A DNA stretch of 64,000 nucleotides from Buchnera aphidicola (Macrosiphum euphorbiae) (GCF_005237295.1 NZ_CP033006.1:558001-622000), one strand, 5' to 3'. Counted from the first letter of the stretch, positions 42,099 through 56,681 are shown. Program-made: numbers and translations. Notes: a model not told the origin generated them from the letters alone.

Positions 42099-44294
42099 CT
42101 AATAGGATTTACACAAAGATAATTCTATTTTCCTTTCGTTTAAATTAACAGAAATTACTTTAACTTGCAAAGTATCGCCTAGACAATAAGTATTTTTACT
42201 AGATTTACCAATTAATTTAAATCCTAAAGAATCAAAATAATAATAATCATCATCTAAAGAATCTATATGAACTAAACCATCAATAAAAAATTGATTTAAA
42301 CGAACAAAAAAACCAAATGAAGTTACATTAGAAATAACACCATTTAATATATAACCAATTTTTTTATGCATAAAATCACATTTCAACCAATCAATTACAT
42401 CTCTATTTGCTTCATCTGCACGTCTTTCAGTTATAGAACAATGTACCCCTATTTTTTTCATTTCACTTGTACTATATAAATAAGAAGCACTAAAATCATA
42501 ATTACCGATAGACATATTCTCGTTTTTTAATAACAAATATTTAATAACTCTATGCAATATTAAATCAGGATAACGTCTAATAGGTGAAGTAAAGTGAACA
42601 TAACTAGATAAAGATAAACCAAAATGACCACGATTATCTGGAGAATATACAGCTTGTTTCATAGAACGTAATAATATTGTTTGAATCATTTCATATTCAG
42701 GACGATTAGAAACATGTTTTAATAAATTTGAATAATGAGTAGATTCTGGAATATCTCCTCCTGATAATTTCAGTCCTAATTCATTTAAAAACAAACGAAA
42801 ACTAATAACATTATCTTTTTTTGGACGATCATGGTTCCGAAATAAAACAGGATGTTTGTGTTTTTCAACAAAATAAGCTGAAGCTATATTTGCTAAAATC
42901 ATACATGATTCAATAAATTTATGTGCGTCATTACGAACATTTTGATAAATATTTTCAATTCGAGAATTAGAATTTAAAATAAATTTAGGTTCTATATTTT
43001 CAAAATAAATACCTTTTTTAGAAATATTATCTTTATTTAATATTTTTTGTAAACATGATAAATTTTCTATATCTGTTAAGAATTTTTTATATTTAGCACG
43101 CAATAAAATATCACCATTCCAGATTTTAAAAATTTCATCATACGTAAATCGTCCATGAGAACATATAATTCCTTCATAATGTTTATAACTAATTAATTCT
43201 CCTGTATTTGATAAACTCATTTCACATATTAAACACAAACGTTCTACATGAGGATTTAAAGAACATAAATCAGTAGAAATTTTTTCTGGTAACATAGGAA
43301 TAACTGATGAAGGAAAATATATAGATGTGCCTCTTTCTAATGCTTCTTTATCTAAAGGAGTATTAGGTTTAATATAAAAGCTTACATCTGCAATAGCTAC
43401 CCATAAGTTCCATCCCTCTTCTAAATTTTCTTTTCTTTTACAAAAAATAGCATCATCAAAATCACGAGCATCTTCGTCATCAATTGTAAAAAAAGGAAGA
43501 TGTCTTAAATCTACACGATCTTTAAGATCACGTTGATTTATTTTATTGCTAATTTTATATAGTTGTGTTTTAATTTCTTCTGACCATGAAGAGGGAATAG
43601 AATGTGTACGTAAAGCTATGTCTACAGCTAAATCAGTACCCATTTCTTTACCAAGAATTTCTACTATCCATCCTTCTATTTTCTTATTTCTTATAGGATG
43701 TTGTTTTAACTTTACTACTACGATAGATCCTACAGAAATATCTTCTTTAATATCTGAAAAAATAAAAATCTTAAAACTAAAACGAGTATCATCTGGAATT
43801 ACAAATCTAATTTTATTATTAATGTAATACCTACCAACAATTAACATATTATTAGGCTGTAATAATGTTAAAAATCTTGCTGAACTCCTTCTTTTTCTAT
43901 GATCATTAACAATGTAAGCAAGAATAACATCACCATGAATACAAGATTTCATTTGTTCTGATGAAAGCCAAAGATCATCTTTTAATGTTTCTGTTCTAAG
44001 AAAACCATAACCATCTCTATGTCCTATAACTTTTCCTTTAACTACTTTGAGACTTTCAGGAGCAATATAACAACGATTTCTAGTATATATAACTTGACCG
44101 TCTCGCTCCATTGCTCTCAATCTTCGGCGTAATGCTTTTTTTTCTTCTTGATTATTAATACCAAATTTCTTTTCTAAATTTTTTTGACTTATTAGATCTT
44201 CACACTTTCTCAGACATAACAAAATATATTCTCGACTGGGAATGGGGTTTTTATATTTATTAGCTTCTCTTTTTTGGTAGGGATCTACTACCAT
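42099..44294 (-). CDS. rnr: Ribonuclease R
   Basis: RNase R is a processive 3'-5' exoribonuclease that digests structured RNA and defective rRNA. It is 731 residues (E. coli 813). In order: an N-terminal helix-turn-helix and cold-shock domains, the RNB catalytic domain with TIDDEDARDFDDAIFC, SYVHFTSPIRRYPDLILHR, then an S1 domain ending near the C-terminus. The lysine-rich C-terminal tail of E. coli RNase R is absent. It lies between purA and rpsF, as in E. coli minus nsrR and rlmB. Confidence 0.97.
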   Translation of the reverse strand: MVVDPYQKREANKYKNPIPSREYILLCLRKCEDLISQKNLEKKFGINNQEEKKALRRRLRAMERDGQVIYTRNRCYIAPESLKVVKGKVIGHRDGYGFLRTETLKDDLWLSSEQMKSCIHGDVILAYIVNDHRKRRSSARFLTLLQPNNMLIVGRYYINNKIRFVIPDDTRFSFKIFIFSDIKEDISVGSIVVVKLKQHPIRNKKIEGWIVEILGKEMGTDLAVDIALRTHSIPSSWSEEIKTQLYKISNKINQRDLKDRVDLRHLPFFTIDDEDARDFDDAIFCKRKENLEEGWNLWVAIADVSFYIKPNTPLDKEALERGTSIYFPSSVIPMLPEKISTDLCSLNPHVERLCLICEMSLSNTGELISYKHYEGIICSHGRFTYDEIFKIWNGDILLRAKYKKFLTDIENLSCLQKILNKDNISKKGIYFENIEPKFILNSNSRIENIYQNVRNDAHKFIESCMILANIASAYFVEKHKHPVLFRNHDRPKKDNVISFRLFLNELGLKLSGGDIPESTHYSNLLKHVSNRPEYEMIQTILLRSMKQAVYSPDNRGHFGLSLSSYVHFTSPIRRYPDLILHRVIKYLLLKNENMSIGNYDFSASYLYSTSEMKKIGVHCSITERRADEANRDVIDWLKCDFMHKKIGYILNGVISNVTSFGFFVRLNQFFIDGLVHIDSLDDDYYYFDSLGFKLIGKSSKNTYCLGDTLQVKVISVNLNERKIELSLCKSY

Positions 44295-44436
44295 ATTTAC
44301 TTCTCCATGTATATTATTTTATAATATAATTATATATTAATAATTTTTAATCTATTTTATTTTTTATTTGATTCATTAAAAATTTAACTAAAACAGAAAT
44401 TACTTTTTAATTTTTAATATTAAAAAAGTTTATCTT

Positions 44437-46713
<2,277 letters not shown>

Positions 46714-46717
<4 letters not shown>

Positions 46718-47934
46718 TCTCTCTCTATATTTTTAAGATCACTTCGAATCGAATCAATACGACGTTGTTCTAAAATGTTATTAGGAGATAATGAAGGAAA
46801 ATAATTAATATTTTTTTCTTTCTTGTTAAGCGAAGAATTATTTTTATTAAACTTAATATTGTTTTTAATATTTTTATTAAGTGATTCTATATTAGAAAAA
46901 AAATGGTCTAAAGATAAAAAAAATACTGAATTATCTTTTTTATCAATAAATATTTTTTTATTTTTACTTAATAATCTTTCCATGGATTCTATGTAAAGAC
47001 GTTTTAAAGTTATTTTTTTAGCTATTTTATATTGAGGTAAAATTTTAGAAAAACGAGCGACTTCTCCCTGAGCTTCTAAAATTATTCGTGAAGAATATGC
47101 TCTAGCTTCTTCTATAATTCTTTCCGCTTTACCGTTAGCTTTAGGTTGTACTTCATTTGAATAAGCTTCAGCTTCACGTACATATTGTTCACGGTTTTCA
47201 CGTGCAGCAATTGCATCATCAAAAGCAGCTTTTACTTCTTCAGGAGGCCTGGCTGTTTGAAAATTAACATCTAATATTGTAATACCCATTTTATATGGTT
47301 TTATTGTTTCTTCAATTTCTTTTTGAGTATCGCTTCGAACTAAAGTTCGACCTTCTGTTAGCACTCGATCCATAGTCGAATGTCCAATAACACCTCTTAG
47401 TGCGCTATCTGTTGCTTGACGTAAGCTATCATCTGGATAACATACAGAAAAAAGATAATCAGCAGGATTAGTTATTTTATATTGTACATTCATTTCAACA
47501 CGTACTACATTTTCATCTGAAGTCAACATTACACCTGAAGTGGCTAATTCACGTACTGTCTCAACATTAACAGCTTTAACCTCATTAATAAAAATAGGCC
47601 TCCAATTTAATCCTGGTTGGACTAAATGACTAAATTTGCCAAAACTGGTAACCACGCCACGTTCAGCTTCTTTAATAGTATAAAACCCACTAACACCCCA
47701 AATAAAAAAACTTATAAATATTATTATTGAAAAAGGATGAATTACTTTTTTCGATGAACCTGAAGAATTAGTTTTTTTAGTAATAATATTTCTCAGACCA
47801 TATAAAAAATTTTTTACATCGGATACAGTAGTTTTTTTTTCATGTGTATTATCTGAACCATTTTGATTATTACTGTTATTATTCCCCCATGGATCAAATT
47901 CAGGTTTATTATCATTTGGTTTGTTCCAAACCAT
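46714..47934 (-). CDS. hflK: FtsH modulator HflK
   Basis: HflK is the partner of HflC in the periplasm-facing HflKC cage that regulates FtsH. The ATG at 47934 (MVWNKPNDNKPEFDPWGNNN) matches the E. coli start and gives 406 residues (E. coli 419). The four upstream codons are not needed. The Asn/Gly-rich N-terminus precedes a membrane segment at about residues 68-92 and the SPFH domain (FGKFSHLVQPGLNWRPIF). In E. coli hfq and hflX precede it; neither is between miaA and hflK here. Confidence 0.96.
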
Positions 47935-48095
47935 ATTATGCCTCATTTATTGTTTTTTTTGCTAAAATAAATTTTAAAAAAAATAATTCAAGTGATTATG
48001 TTTTTTAATAATAAAATTTAAAGAAAATTTTATTGAAAAGAGCGAATCTTTTATCTTCTAATAATAAAATATAACTTTTATCAAAGTTGTTAAAT

Positions 48096-49058
48096 TTATA
48101 TAGATAATTCATTTTTTTTAAGAACATTTAATATATTTTGAATTAAAATATCAGGAATGGGATTATATAATATTTTATTGAGATTTTTCCATTTTTTTAG
48201 CCATGTTAATTGATGTTTAGCAAGTTTTCTCGTAGCATATATTATTTTATTAAACATTTCTTGATAACTATTTTTATATTCAAGATATTCCCACATTTGA
48301 CGATATCCGATACATCGAATAGATGGTAAATTTATATGCAAATCTCCCCTTAAAAAAAGAATTTCTACTTCTTTTTGAAAACCTAAAATTAACATTTTTT
48401 TTACACGAAGTTCAATTTTATTATTTAACCATTCTTTATCTGGAGGCATAATTGCGAATTGAAAAATATTATATGGTAATTGATAGTTATTATATTTTTT
48501 TAGTTCTGTTAAATTTTTCCCAGAAAGATAAAAAATTTCTAAAGCTCTTAGCAATCTTTGAAAATCATTTTTATGAATTCGACTAGCAGAAACAGGATCT
48601 ATCAATTCTAGTTTCTTATGTAAAAAATTTTTTTCATGACTGTTTTGTAATAAAAATTCACGAATTTTGATATTAGATGGTGGCAAAACAGATAATCCAT
48701 GTAGTAATATATTATAATAAAACATCGTCCCACCAACAAGACAAGGTATTTTTCCTAATTTAATAACATCATCAATTTCTTTTAAAACGTCTTGTTGAAA
48801 TTCTGCAGCTGAATACTTTTCAATTGGATCTTTAATATTTAATAAACGATGAGGATGACTAGATAAATCAGAAAAAGTTGGCTTATCCGTTCCAATGTCC
48901 ATTCCACGATAAATTAATGCAGAATCTACACTGATTAATTCTATTGGCAAGTACTTTCTAAGACAAATAGCAAGCTGACTTTTTCCACATGCTGTGGGTC
49001 CCATTAAAAAAATAACAATAGGTTTTTTTTTATAAATATTTATATTTTTAACATACAT
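48096..49058 (-). CDS. miaA: tRNA dimethylallyltransferase
   Basis: MiaA adds the isopentenyl group to A37 of tRNAs that read codons starting with U. It is 320 residues (E. coli 316). The P-loop is GPTACGKSQLAI (residues 20-31), with ISVDSALIYRGMDIGTDKP, LVGGTMFYYNILLHGLS and YRQMW conserved. Its start overlaps the end of mutL by 19 bp. The mutL-miaA order is that of E. coli. Confidence 0.97.
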   Translation of the reverse strand: MYVKNINIYKKKPIVIFLMGPTACGKSQLAICLRKYLPIELISVDSALIYRGMDIGTDKPTFSDLSSHPHRLLNIKDPIEKYSAAEFQQDVLKEIDDVIKLGKIPCLVGGTMFYYNILLHGLSVLPPSNIKIREFLLQNSHEKNFLHKKLELIDPVSASRIHKNDFQRLLRALEIFYLSGKNLTELKKYNNYQLPYNIFQFAIMPPDKEWLNNKIELRVKKMLILGFQKEVEILFLRGDLHINLPSIRCIGYRQMWEYLEYKNSYQEMFNKIIYATRKLAKHQLTWLKKWKNLNKILYNPIPDILIQNILNVLKKNELSI

Positions 49059-50791
49059 AATGCTTTGTTAATATTTATTTTTTGCAATAATTTTGGTGGA
49101 GGATTTATTAGCAATAAAGGACAAAAATATTCTATTTCTAAAAGCACTGCAATTCCGTTAGAACAAGTCCAATTTTTTGATTCTATAAAAACATTAGTAT
49201 AAAACCAATTTACTATTTCTGAAATTGAGACTTGTCTTTTAAGAAATAAAAATGCAAAAAAATCCGATATTATTAGATGAATATTCCGTTTTTTTAAAAA
49301 AATAGGAATAGAAGATAAAATAACATATTTTTTTTTAAAAATTAAATGAAATCCGATTTTTAATAAAATTTCTTTATTGTGAATCAAAATTAAATATTCT
49401 TGAGATGTAATATTGATTTTAATATTGCTTAAAAAACATTTAAGCATAGCTTTTTTTTTAATATCATTTTGCAATTTTTCTTTTCTAACTATTGCTTCAG
49501 CTAAAGGAAAAGAAATTAATGAAAAATTATTGCGATTATAAATTAAACCATAATATTTACGTACAATTATTAATAGTTTTCCAATAGAACACTTATATTC
49601 TTCTAACGAATTATTTAAAATAAAATGATTATAGTTTTTTTCTGAATTGAAATTTTTAGAAAAATTTTTTCTTAAAAAAAATAAAGGCATTAATGTAAAA
49701 AAAATAAAACGTAAGGAATCTAAATGAGATTCTTTCTGTTGAGAAGTATTATTTTTTTTTTCGCAAGAATAATTGTTTAATGAATATTGTTTTTTAATTT
49801 TTTTTAAATGATATAAAATAGTTTGATAAATAAATATATAAACCATATTAGGTTTATGAAATTTTATTTCACTTTTAGCAGGATGAATATTAACATCAAT
49901 ATCATTAGGTGGAATATTTAAATACAAAATAAATGATATATTTATTTTTCCTGATATTTTATAATAAGCAGAACGAACAGCATTTATAAAAATATTATTA
50001 TGAATATATCGATTATTAATATAACAATACTGAATTTTTTTTAATTCTTTAAAATCGTATGGATTTGATATCCATCCAAAAAAACGCATATTATGTTTTT
50101 TTTCTGCAATTTCTAGAAATTGATTTATATCAACTGTATTGATTATATCTTTTAATCTATTAATTTTATTCTTTTCATAATTTATTGAATTATATTGTAT
50201 AATTAATTTATTATTATGTTTAAGAGAAAAATTTATATAAAAATAAGATAAAGCTATTTTTTTTACTATTTCCAAAATTTTTAGAAATTCTAATTTTTTA
50301 TTTCTTAAGAATTTAAGACGCACTGGCATATTATAAAATAAATTTTCTACTAAAACAGTAGTTCCCTGAGGATGAGCTATTGGTTGTACAGCAATGTGAT
50401 TACTAGGAAATCCTTCTAAGTATATTTTCCAAGCAATATCATTAAATTGATCAGAAGAAATTAAAGTCAGTCTTGAAACCGCTCGAATACTAGCTAGAGC
50501 TTCTCCTCGAAATCCAAAAGTAACAAGTTTGTCTAAATCTGATAATGAATTAATTTTACTAGTAGCATGATGACATACTGCAAGTAATAATTCTTTTTTA
50601 TGAATACCACAACCATCATCGTTTAACATAATAGATTGAAATCCACTTTTTTCTATTACAATATTGATATTTTTTGCACCAGCATCTATGCTGTTTTCTA
50701 TGATTTCTTTAACGACTGAAGCTGGACGTTCAATGATTTCTCCAGAAGAAATTTGACTTGATAAATCAGATGGTAATATACGAATAGGCAT
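49040..50791 (-). CDS. mutL: DNA mismatch repair protein MutL
   Basis: MutL is a GHKL ATPase linking MutS to downstream repair factors. It is 583 residues (E. coli 615). ATP-site motifs are VIENSIDAGA, MLNDDGCGI and TFGFRGEALAS. The N-terminal domain ends near residue 335, followed by a linker and a strongly diverged C-terminal dimerisation domain. The pathway's usual GATC-based strand signal is lost, because dam is a pseudogene in this same window. Confidence 0.96.
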   Translation of the reverse strand: MPIRILPSDLSSQISSGEIIERPASVVKEIIENSIDAGAKNINIVIEKSGFQSIMLNDDGCGIHKKELLLAVCHHATSKINSLSDLDKLVTFGFRGEALASIRAVSRLTLISSDQFNDIAWKIYLEGFPSNHIAVQPIAHPQGTTVLVENLFYNMPVRLKFLRNKKLEFLKILEIVKKIALSYFYINFSLKHNNKLIIQYNSINYEKNKINRLKDIINTVDINQFLEIAEKKHNMRFFGWISNPYDFKELKKIQYCYINNRYIHNNIFINAVRSAYYKISGKINISFILYLNIPPNDIDVNIHPAKSEIKFHKPNMVYIFIYQTILYHLKKIKKQYSLNNYSCEKKNNTSQQKESHLDSLRFIFFTLMPLFFLRKNFSKNFNSEKNYNHFILNNSLEEYKCSIGKLLIIVRKYYGLIYNRNNFSLISFPLAEAIVRKEKLQNDIKKKAMLKCFLSNIKINITSQEYLILIHNKEILLKIGFHLIFKKKYVILSSIPIFLKKRNIHLIISDFFAFLFLKRQVSISEIVNWFYTNVFIESKNWTCSNGIAVLLEIEYFCPLLLINPPPKLLQKININKALCMLKI

Positions 50792-50891
50792 TACCTTAAT
50801 CTCTAGATTTATTTACAATACTATTAATAAAAAATAGAACAATAGTATTTTAAATTAAAAAAAATAAAATCTTCTTGTAATTTATTACAAT

Positions 50892-52049
50892 CTATTTAAT
50901 TGTCTTCATAATTGTATTATATTCTGAAATAATAAAATGCAATGCATCACTATTTTCATGTAAATTACAAATCTCAATTAAAGTATTCTTTAAACCTTGT
51001 TTTTTTATTAAAGACGCAATCTGTGTTGATTCTAGATCATTTGGGTTATTATAATGAAATGCTGCCGCAATACCTTTAATTAAATTAGAGCAAGGTAATT
51101 GATATTTAATAGTGCCTAAAAGAGGTTTTATTAAACGTTCTTCTTTTCTTAGTTTCTGTAGTGGATTCCTTGCTATACGTTCAAGTCTGTCTGACAAAAA
51201 AGGATTTTCAAAACGTAAAAAAATTTTATCAATATAAGCTAAATGATCATTTTTTTTAAAATTATAATTTTTTATTAATACTGATCCACTTTCTTCCATG
51301 GCACATCTTACAATAACACGTATTTTTTTATCTACGATAGCTTCCTGCATAGTTTTATATTTTTTCATCAAACCTAAATAAGCTGCTATAGCATGTCCGG
51401 TGTTTAATGTAAATAATTTTCTTTCTATAAAAGCATCTAAATTATTACTCAGCTTCATATCAACTATTTTGGGTAATATGCCTTTAAATTGAGTAATATT
51501 AACAATCCACTCTTTAAAATCTTCAACAATCAAAAACAAACAATCTTTCTTGTTAACTAAGGGTATAATTGTATCAATACTACAATCTACAAAACCAATA
51601 TATTTATTTAAATAATCGTGATATTTTATAGGTAATTTTTTAAGAACTGCTTTTTTTAAAAAAGAGCTAGCTTTAATTTTATTTTCACAAGCAATGATAT
51701 TAAGTGCTTTTTCAGATTTATTTTTAATCTTTAATATTATTCCACAAGTAATAATCAAAGCGATTTTATCTAATGCACTCGGACCAACCGCAGTTGTAAT
51801 TAAATCAACTGAAGCAATTATTTTGATAATATCTGGATTGTTAGAATTTATAGCACTTATTTCTGTAACATTAAAAATTTTATCTTGATTTGCTCCTATT
51901 ATTTTAACAGAATATTCTTTTTTGTAATTAATAGCGTCAACTATATCTTGATTAACATCAGAAAAAATAACATTAAAACCAGATTCTGATAGTGTTTTTC
52001 CAATAAAACCACGACCAATATTTCCAGCTCCAAAATGTAGTGCTTTCAT
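50892..52049 (-). CDS. mtlD: Mannitol-1-phosphate 5-dehydrogenase
   Basis: MtlD oxidises mannitol-1-phosphate to fructose-6-phosphate with NAD. The ATG at 52049 (MKALHFGAGNIGRGFIGKTL) matches the family and gives 385 residues (E. coli 382). The four codons before it are dropped. The Rossmann motif is GAGNIGRGFIG, and the catalytic segment includes KLFTLNTGHAIAAYLG. It follows mtlA, as in the mtl operon; mtlR is missing. Confidence 0.97.
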   Translation of the reverse strand: MKALHFGAGNIGRGFIGKTLSESGFNVIFSDVNQDIVDAINYKKEYSVKIIGANQDKIFNVTEISAINSNNPDIIKIIASVDLITTAVGPSALDKIALIITCGIILKIKNKSEKALNIIACENKIKASSFLKKAVLKKLPIKYHDYLNKYIGFVDCSIDTIIPLVNKKDCLFLIVEDFKEWIVNITQFKGILPKIVDMKLSNNLDAFIERKLFTLNTGHAIAAYLGLMKKYKTMQEAIVDKKIRVIVRCAMEESGSVLIKNYNFKKNDHLAYIDKIFLRFENPFLSDRLERIARNPLQKLRKEERLIKPLLGTIKYQLPCSNLIKGIAAAFHYNNPNDLESTQIASLIKKQGLKNTLIEICNLHENSDALHFIISEYNTIMKTIK

Positions 52050-52091
52050 ACGCAAGTCCAATGAAATTATATATTTAAAATTAATAGTACA

Positions 52092-53993
52092 TTAAATTTT
52101 TTCAATAGTTAAAAGTGATAATGCTTCTTTTACACTGGTAGTATTAGATAATCTTTTAATCGTATCTTTATCATCTAATGCATTAGTGATATTACTTACT
52201 ACCATAATATGTTCATTATTTTTAGCTGCAATTCCAATTACAAGATAAGCGATATCGTCTACATCTTCTCCAAAATGAACACCTTGTGGAAATTGACAAA
52301 AAATTATCCCAGTTTTTAATACAGAATCTTTTGATTCAATAGTTCCATGCGGTAATGCTATTGATTCCCCTAGCCAAGTAGAAGCGATTTTTTCTCTTGC
52401 CAACATTGAATTAATATAATCGGGCTTAACATAACCTTGTTTGACTAGATTTTTCCCAACAATATTAATTGCTTCTTCTTTATTATTTGCATGTTGATTA
52501 AGAATAATATTTCTTTCACTTAACTGAAATAAATTATGTGATTTTTGTTTATTATGTGTATTTATAGAATTAATATAATTATCATCTGAACTGATCATGC
52601 TTTCTATTAATTTTTTCACTAAATTATCATAAAAACTATTATTAAGAAAGTTTTTTAAAGATATATGCTGAGCATATGGAGCGTATTTTTTAGCCCGTTG
52701 GGTTAAATTTTGATGTGTAATGATTAAATCTGTATTTTTAGTAGGTAATACATTAATTGCCATATTTAAAACAGAAATATGATTTAAATTAGCATTTTTT
52801 ATTTTTTTGCGAAGAATACTTGCACCCATTGCACTGGATCCCATTCCCGCATCACAGGCAACGATAATTGTATTAACATCACTAAACCTAAAAGTTTTAT
52901 GACTATCTTTTAATATTCTTGAATTTAAATTATCTTCACATGTATTTTCAACATTTTGATCATCTTTTTGGGTTGTATAAAAATGATATTTTAAAAACAC
53001 AGAAGCACTTATAAATGAAATTATAAAAGAACAAAAAATAGAAATGATATTAGCAAAATAAAGGCCTTTAGGTGTCATAGCTAAAATAGATAAAATAGAA
53101 CCTGGTGATGCTGCTGAAATTAAACCTCCATGTAATGATACAAGCATGAAAATACCACTCATACCACCCAAAATAAGAGAAATAATTAATTTTGGTTTAA
53201 TTAGAATGTAAGGAAAGTAAATCTCATGAACACCTCCTAAAAACTCAATGACTGCTGCTCCTCCAGAAGATTTAGATAACTCCCCTTTTCCAAAAAAAAA
53301 CCATGCTATTAACACACCCAGTCCTGGACCTGGATTAGACTCAATTAAAAAAAATATAGAACTATTTTTATCTAATGCGTCTTGAATTCCTAAAGGAGAA
53401 AAAACACCATGATTAATAACATTGTTTAAAAAAAATATTTTAGCTGGTTCTATAATTATAGAAGTAAGAGGTAATAAATTATACGATACAATAATTTTTA
53501 TTAATTCACCTAAAAAAAGAGAAATCCACTCAATAAATGGACCGATTGTAAAAAACGAAATTATTGCCAACAACATTCCAAATATGGCAAGAGAAAAATT
53601 ATTTACTAACATTTCAAAACCATTTTTTACTTTATTTTCTATCTTTTTATCAAAATATTTTATAGTCCAGCCACCTAAAGGTCCTGCAATCATTCCACCT
53701 AATAACATTGGTATATTAGTACTAGTAATAACTCCTATAGTAGTTATACTTCCAACTAAACCTCCTCTAGATTTGGCAACTAAACTACCTCCGGTATATC
53801 CAATTAGAATAGGTACAAGATAAAAAATAATTGGTGATATTAATTGTTCTAAAGTTTTATTAGGTTGCCATCCTAACGGCATAAATAAAGCATTCATCAT
53901 TCCCCATGCGATAAAAATACTTATATTAGGCATTATCATATTACTTAAAAATCGACCAAAATTCTGTATTTTTAATTTAATTAATATCAACAT
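52092..53993 (-). CDS. mtlA: Mannitol-specific PTS enzyme IICBA
   Basis: MtlA imports and phosphorylates mannitol. From the ATG at 53993 it is 633 residues (E. coli 637); a GTG three codons upstream is an alternative start. The IIC membrane domain (about 1-340) starts near [20 protein letters not shown] and includes the [11 protein letters not shown] motif. IIB has the phosphocysteine in [15 protein letters not shown] near the C-terminus has the phosphohistidine in IALPHGT. All three domains look functional. It feeds MtlD and then Pgi/glycolysis. Confidence 0.96.
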   Translation of the reverse strand: MLILIKLKIQNFGRFLSNMIMPNISIFIAWGMMNALFMPLGWQPNKTLEQLISPIIFYLVPILIGYTGGSLVAKSRGGLVGSITTIGVITSTNIPMLLGGMIAGPLGGWTIKYFDKKIENKVKNGFEMLVNNFSLAIFGMLLAIISFFTIGPFIEWISLFLGELIKIIVSYNLLPLTSIIIEPAKIFFLNNVINHGVFSPLGIQDALDKNSSIFFLIESNPGPGLGVLIAWFFFGKGELSKSSGGAAVIEFLGGVHEIYFPYILIKPKLIISLILGGMSGIFMLVSLHGGLISAASPGSILSILAMTPKGLYFANIISIFCSFIISFISASVFLKYHFYTTQKDDQNVENTCEDNLNSRILKDSHKTFRFSDVNTIIVACDAGMGSSAMGASILRKKIKNANLNHISVLNMAINVLPTKNTDLIITHQNLTQRAKKYAPYAQHISLKNFLNNSFYDNLVKKLIESMISSDDNYINSINTHNKQKSHNLFQLSERNIILNQHANNKEEAINIVGKNLVKQGYVKPDYINSMLAREKIASTWLGESIALPHGTIESKDSVLKTGIIFCQFPQGVHFGEDVDDIAYLVIGIAAKNNEHIMVVSNITNALDDKDTIKRLSNTTSVKEALSLLTIEKI

Positions 53994-54175
53994 AATAATC
54001 ACTCATATTCTTACAAAAACTAATATTTTTAAAATCATTTAAAATTAAAGCGTCAATAATTAAATTGCTAATTTAATTATCTAAAAATAAATATTTAACT
54101 GATATATATACAATACTTAAAAAAATTTTTAATCTCTACTTTGTAATTTATATATTTTTTTTAATAATAACATTT

Positions 54176-55825
54176 TTACATCAGAAAAGATTGATAAAAA
54201 TCAATAAGACCTTCAGTTGAAGAATCGTAATATCCATTTTTAATATTATTCTTTAAATAATTATAAATATTTTGAGACAATTTTTTTCCTATTTCAACAC
54301 CCCATTGATCAAAACTAAAAATATTTAATATATAACCTTGAACAAAGATTTTATGTTCATATAAAGAAATCAATGCTCCTAAATTGTAAGGAGTAATTTT
54401 CCGGATTAAAATTGAATTAGTAGGTTGATTTCCATTACATATTTTAAAAGGTAAAATTTTTTCTATATCATCCTTATTTTTTTTAGATGATATCAATTCA
54501 TGTAAAATGTTATCTCTAGATCTACCAAAAGCTAGTGCTTGTGTCTGAGCAAAAAAATTAGATATTAATTTTATATGATGATCACCTAAATCATTATGTG
54601 AAAAAATTGGAGCAATAAAATCGCAAGGAATCAATTTAGTACCTTGATGTATCAGTTGATAAAACGCATGTTGACCATTAGTACCAGGTTCACCCCAAAT
54701 AATAGGACCAGTTTGATACTGTACCTTTTCTCCATTTCTATTAATTGATTTACCATTAGATTCCATATTAGCTTGTTGAAAATACGCAGAAAAACGATGC
54801 ATATATTGATCATATGGAAATATCGCTTCTGTTTCAGACTTAAAGAAATTAGTATACCAAATACTAATCAAGGCCAATATTATTGGAATATTTTCATTGT
54901 AATCGGCATTATAAAAATGATTATCCATAGCATGAGCACCATCTAAAAATTTCTCAAAATTATGAAATCCAATGGATAATATTATAGATAATCCTGCTGA
55001 AGACCATAATGAAAAACGCCCTCCTACCCAGTCCCAAAATTTAAAAATATTATCAATGTGAATACCAAAATTTAAAGCATTTTTTATATTAGCTGATAAA
55101 GCAAAAAAGTGCTTATCTAAATCATTTTTATCTTTTAAATAATCTAAAAACCATTTTTTTGCACTATATGCATTAGTTATAGTTTCATCTGTTGTAAATG
55201 TTTTAGATGCAACTAAAAAAATAGTGGTTTCAGGATTTATTTTCTTTAACACTTCATTTAAATGAGTACCATCGATATTTGAAACATAATGCATATTTAA
55301 ATGATTTTTATATGGACGCAATGCTTCGCTAACCATATAAGGTCCTAAATCAGAACCTCCGATACCAATATTTACAACATCAGAAATAGACTTTCCTGTG
55401 TAACCTTTCCATTGTCCATTAATAACAATTTTTGAAAAATTTTTCATTTTTTCTAGTAAATTATTAATTTCCAACATAATATTACAATTATTTACTATAA
55501 TAGGATGATTACTTCTATTCCGTAATGCTATATGTAACACAGAACGATCTTCTGTTTGATTTATTTTAGAACCGGAAAACATTGAATATATTCCAGATTT
55601 CACATCAGTTTCTTTAGCTAAGTTTAATAGATACATTAAAGTGTCATCATTAATACGATTTTTTGAAAAGTCAATTAACATTTCATTTTGAAATAAAATG
55701 GAAAACTTTTTAAATCGATTTAAATCAGATGAGAAAAGATCTTTTAAATGAATATTTTTTATTTTTTTAAAATGGTTTTTTAAATCTTGATAAGATTTGG
55801 TATGATTAAAATTCATATTTTTCAT
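54176..55825 (-). CDS. pgi: Glucose-6-phosphate isomerase
   Basis: Pgi interconverts glucose-6-phosphate and fructose-6-phosphate. It is 549 residues, the E. coli length. Signature segments are [35 protein letters not shown] and [18 protein letters not shown], with NQWGVELGK-like [12 protein letters not shown] near the C-terminus. It lies next to mtlA/mtlD, which deliver fructose-6-phosphate. In E. coli the two loci are not adjacent. Confidence 0.98.
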   Translation of the reverse strand: MKNMNFNHTKSYQDLKNHFKKIKNIHLKDLFSSDLNRFKKFSILFQNEMLIDFSKNRINDDTLMYLLNLAKETDVKSGIYSMFSGSKINQTEDRSVLHIALRNRSNHPIIVNNCNIMLEINNLLEKMKNFSKIVINGQWKGYTGKSISDVVNIGIGGSDLGPYMVSEALRPYKNHLNMHYVSNIDGTHLNEVLKKINPETTIFLVASKTFTTDETITNAYSAKKWFLDYLKDKNDLDKHFFALSANIKNALNFGIHIDNIFKFWDWVGGRFSLWSSAGLSIILSIGFHNFEKFLDGAHAMDNHFYNADYNENIPIILALISIWYTNFFKSETEAIFPYDQYMHRFSAYFQQANMESNGKSINRNGEKVQYQTGPIIWGEPGTNGQHAFYQLIHQGTKLIPCDFIAPIFSHNDLGDHHIKLISNFFAQTQALAFGRSRDNILHELISSKKNKDDIEKILPFKICNGNQPTNSILIRKITPYNLGALISLYEHKIFVQGYILNIFSFDQWGVEIGKKLSQNIYNYLKNNIKNGYYDSSTEGLIDFYQSFLM

Positions 55826-56104
55826 TAAAGAATTTATCCCTCTTAAAAAGTATAAAAGATTTTTATGCCGAAGATCCTAAAAACCTAAAATTATTTCAAT
55901 TTTTTTATAAAAAATTTTAAATTATTCTAAAGAATATATTTCCAATTAAAAATTTTTATATATAATTAACATATATAATACAAAAATTAAATAAAAAAAA
56001 TATAATAAAAAATCATAAATCAATAATTAAACCATTCTGTCCTTCTCTTTTAAAAATTGAATTTAATAGTCAATATAAAAAATTTAATTTGATAATCATA
56101 AAAA

Positions 56105-56653
56105 ATGAACATTAATAAAAAAAATCTAATTTGGATAGATTTAGAAATGACTGGATTGAACCCTAAAATACATCGTATTATTGAAATTGCCACATTAATT
56201 ACAGACATTAACTTGAATATAATTTCCGAAGGTCCAGTAATTCCTATACATCAAGAAAAAAAACAAATTTTACTAATGGATAATTGGAATAAAATAATTC
56301 ATAAAAAAAATGGACTAATAAAACGTGTTAAAAAGAGTTTATATGATGAAAAAAAAGCAGAATTTGAAACTATACTATTTTTAAAAAAATGGGTGCCCAT
56401 TCAATCATCCCCAATTTGTGGCAATAGTATTGCGCAAGATCGGAGATTTTTATTTCAATATATGCCAAAATTAGAGAATTATTTTCATTATAGATATATA
56501 GATGTTAGCACTATTAAAGAATTAGCTTACCGTTGGAATCCATCGACATTCAATACATTTAAAAAAAAAAACAATCATAGAGCATTAGAGGATATTCGCG
56601 AATCGGTAAGAGAGTTAGATTTTTATAAAAAAAATTTTTTTAAATTTAAATAA
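56105..56653 (+). CDS. orn: Oligoribonuclease
   Basis: Orn degrades dinucleotides and very short RNAs, the final step of RNA turnover. It is 182 residues (E. coli 181). DEDDh motifs are [37 protein letters not shown] and the final [16 protein letters not shown] tRNA-Gly gene follows, as in E. coli (orn-glyVXY). Confidence 0.97.
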   Translation: MNINKKNLIWIDLEMTGLNPKIHRIIEIATLITDINLNIISEGPVIPIHQEKKQILLMDNWNKIIHKKNGLIKRVKKSLYDEKKAEFETILFLKKWVPIQSSPICGNSIAQDRRFLFQYMPKLENYFHYRYIDVSTIKELAYRWNPSTFNTFKKKNNHRALEDIRESVRELDFYKKNFFKFK

Positions 56654-56681
56654 AAAAAAACAATTTTTTACAAAAGAAAGC

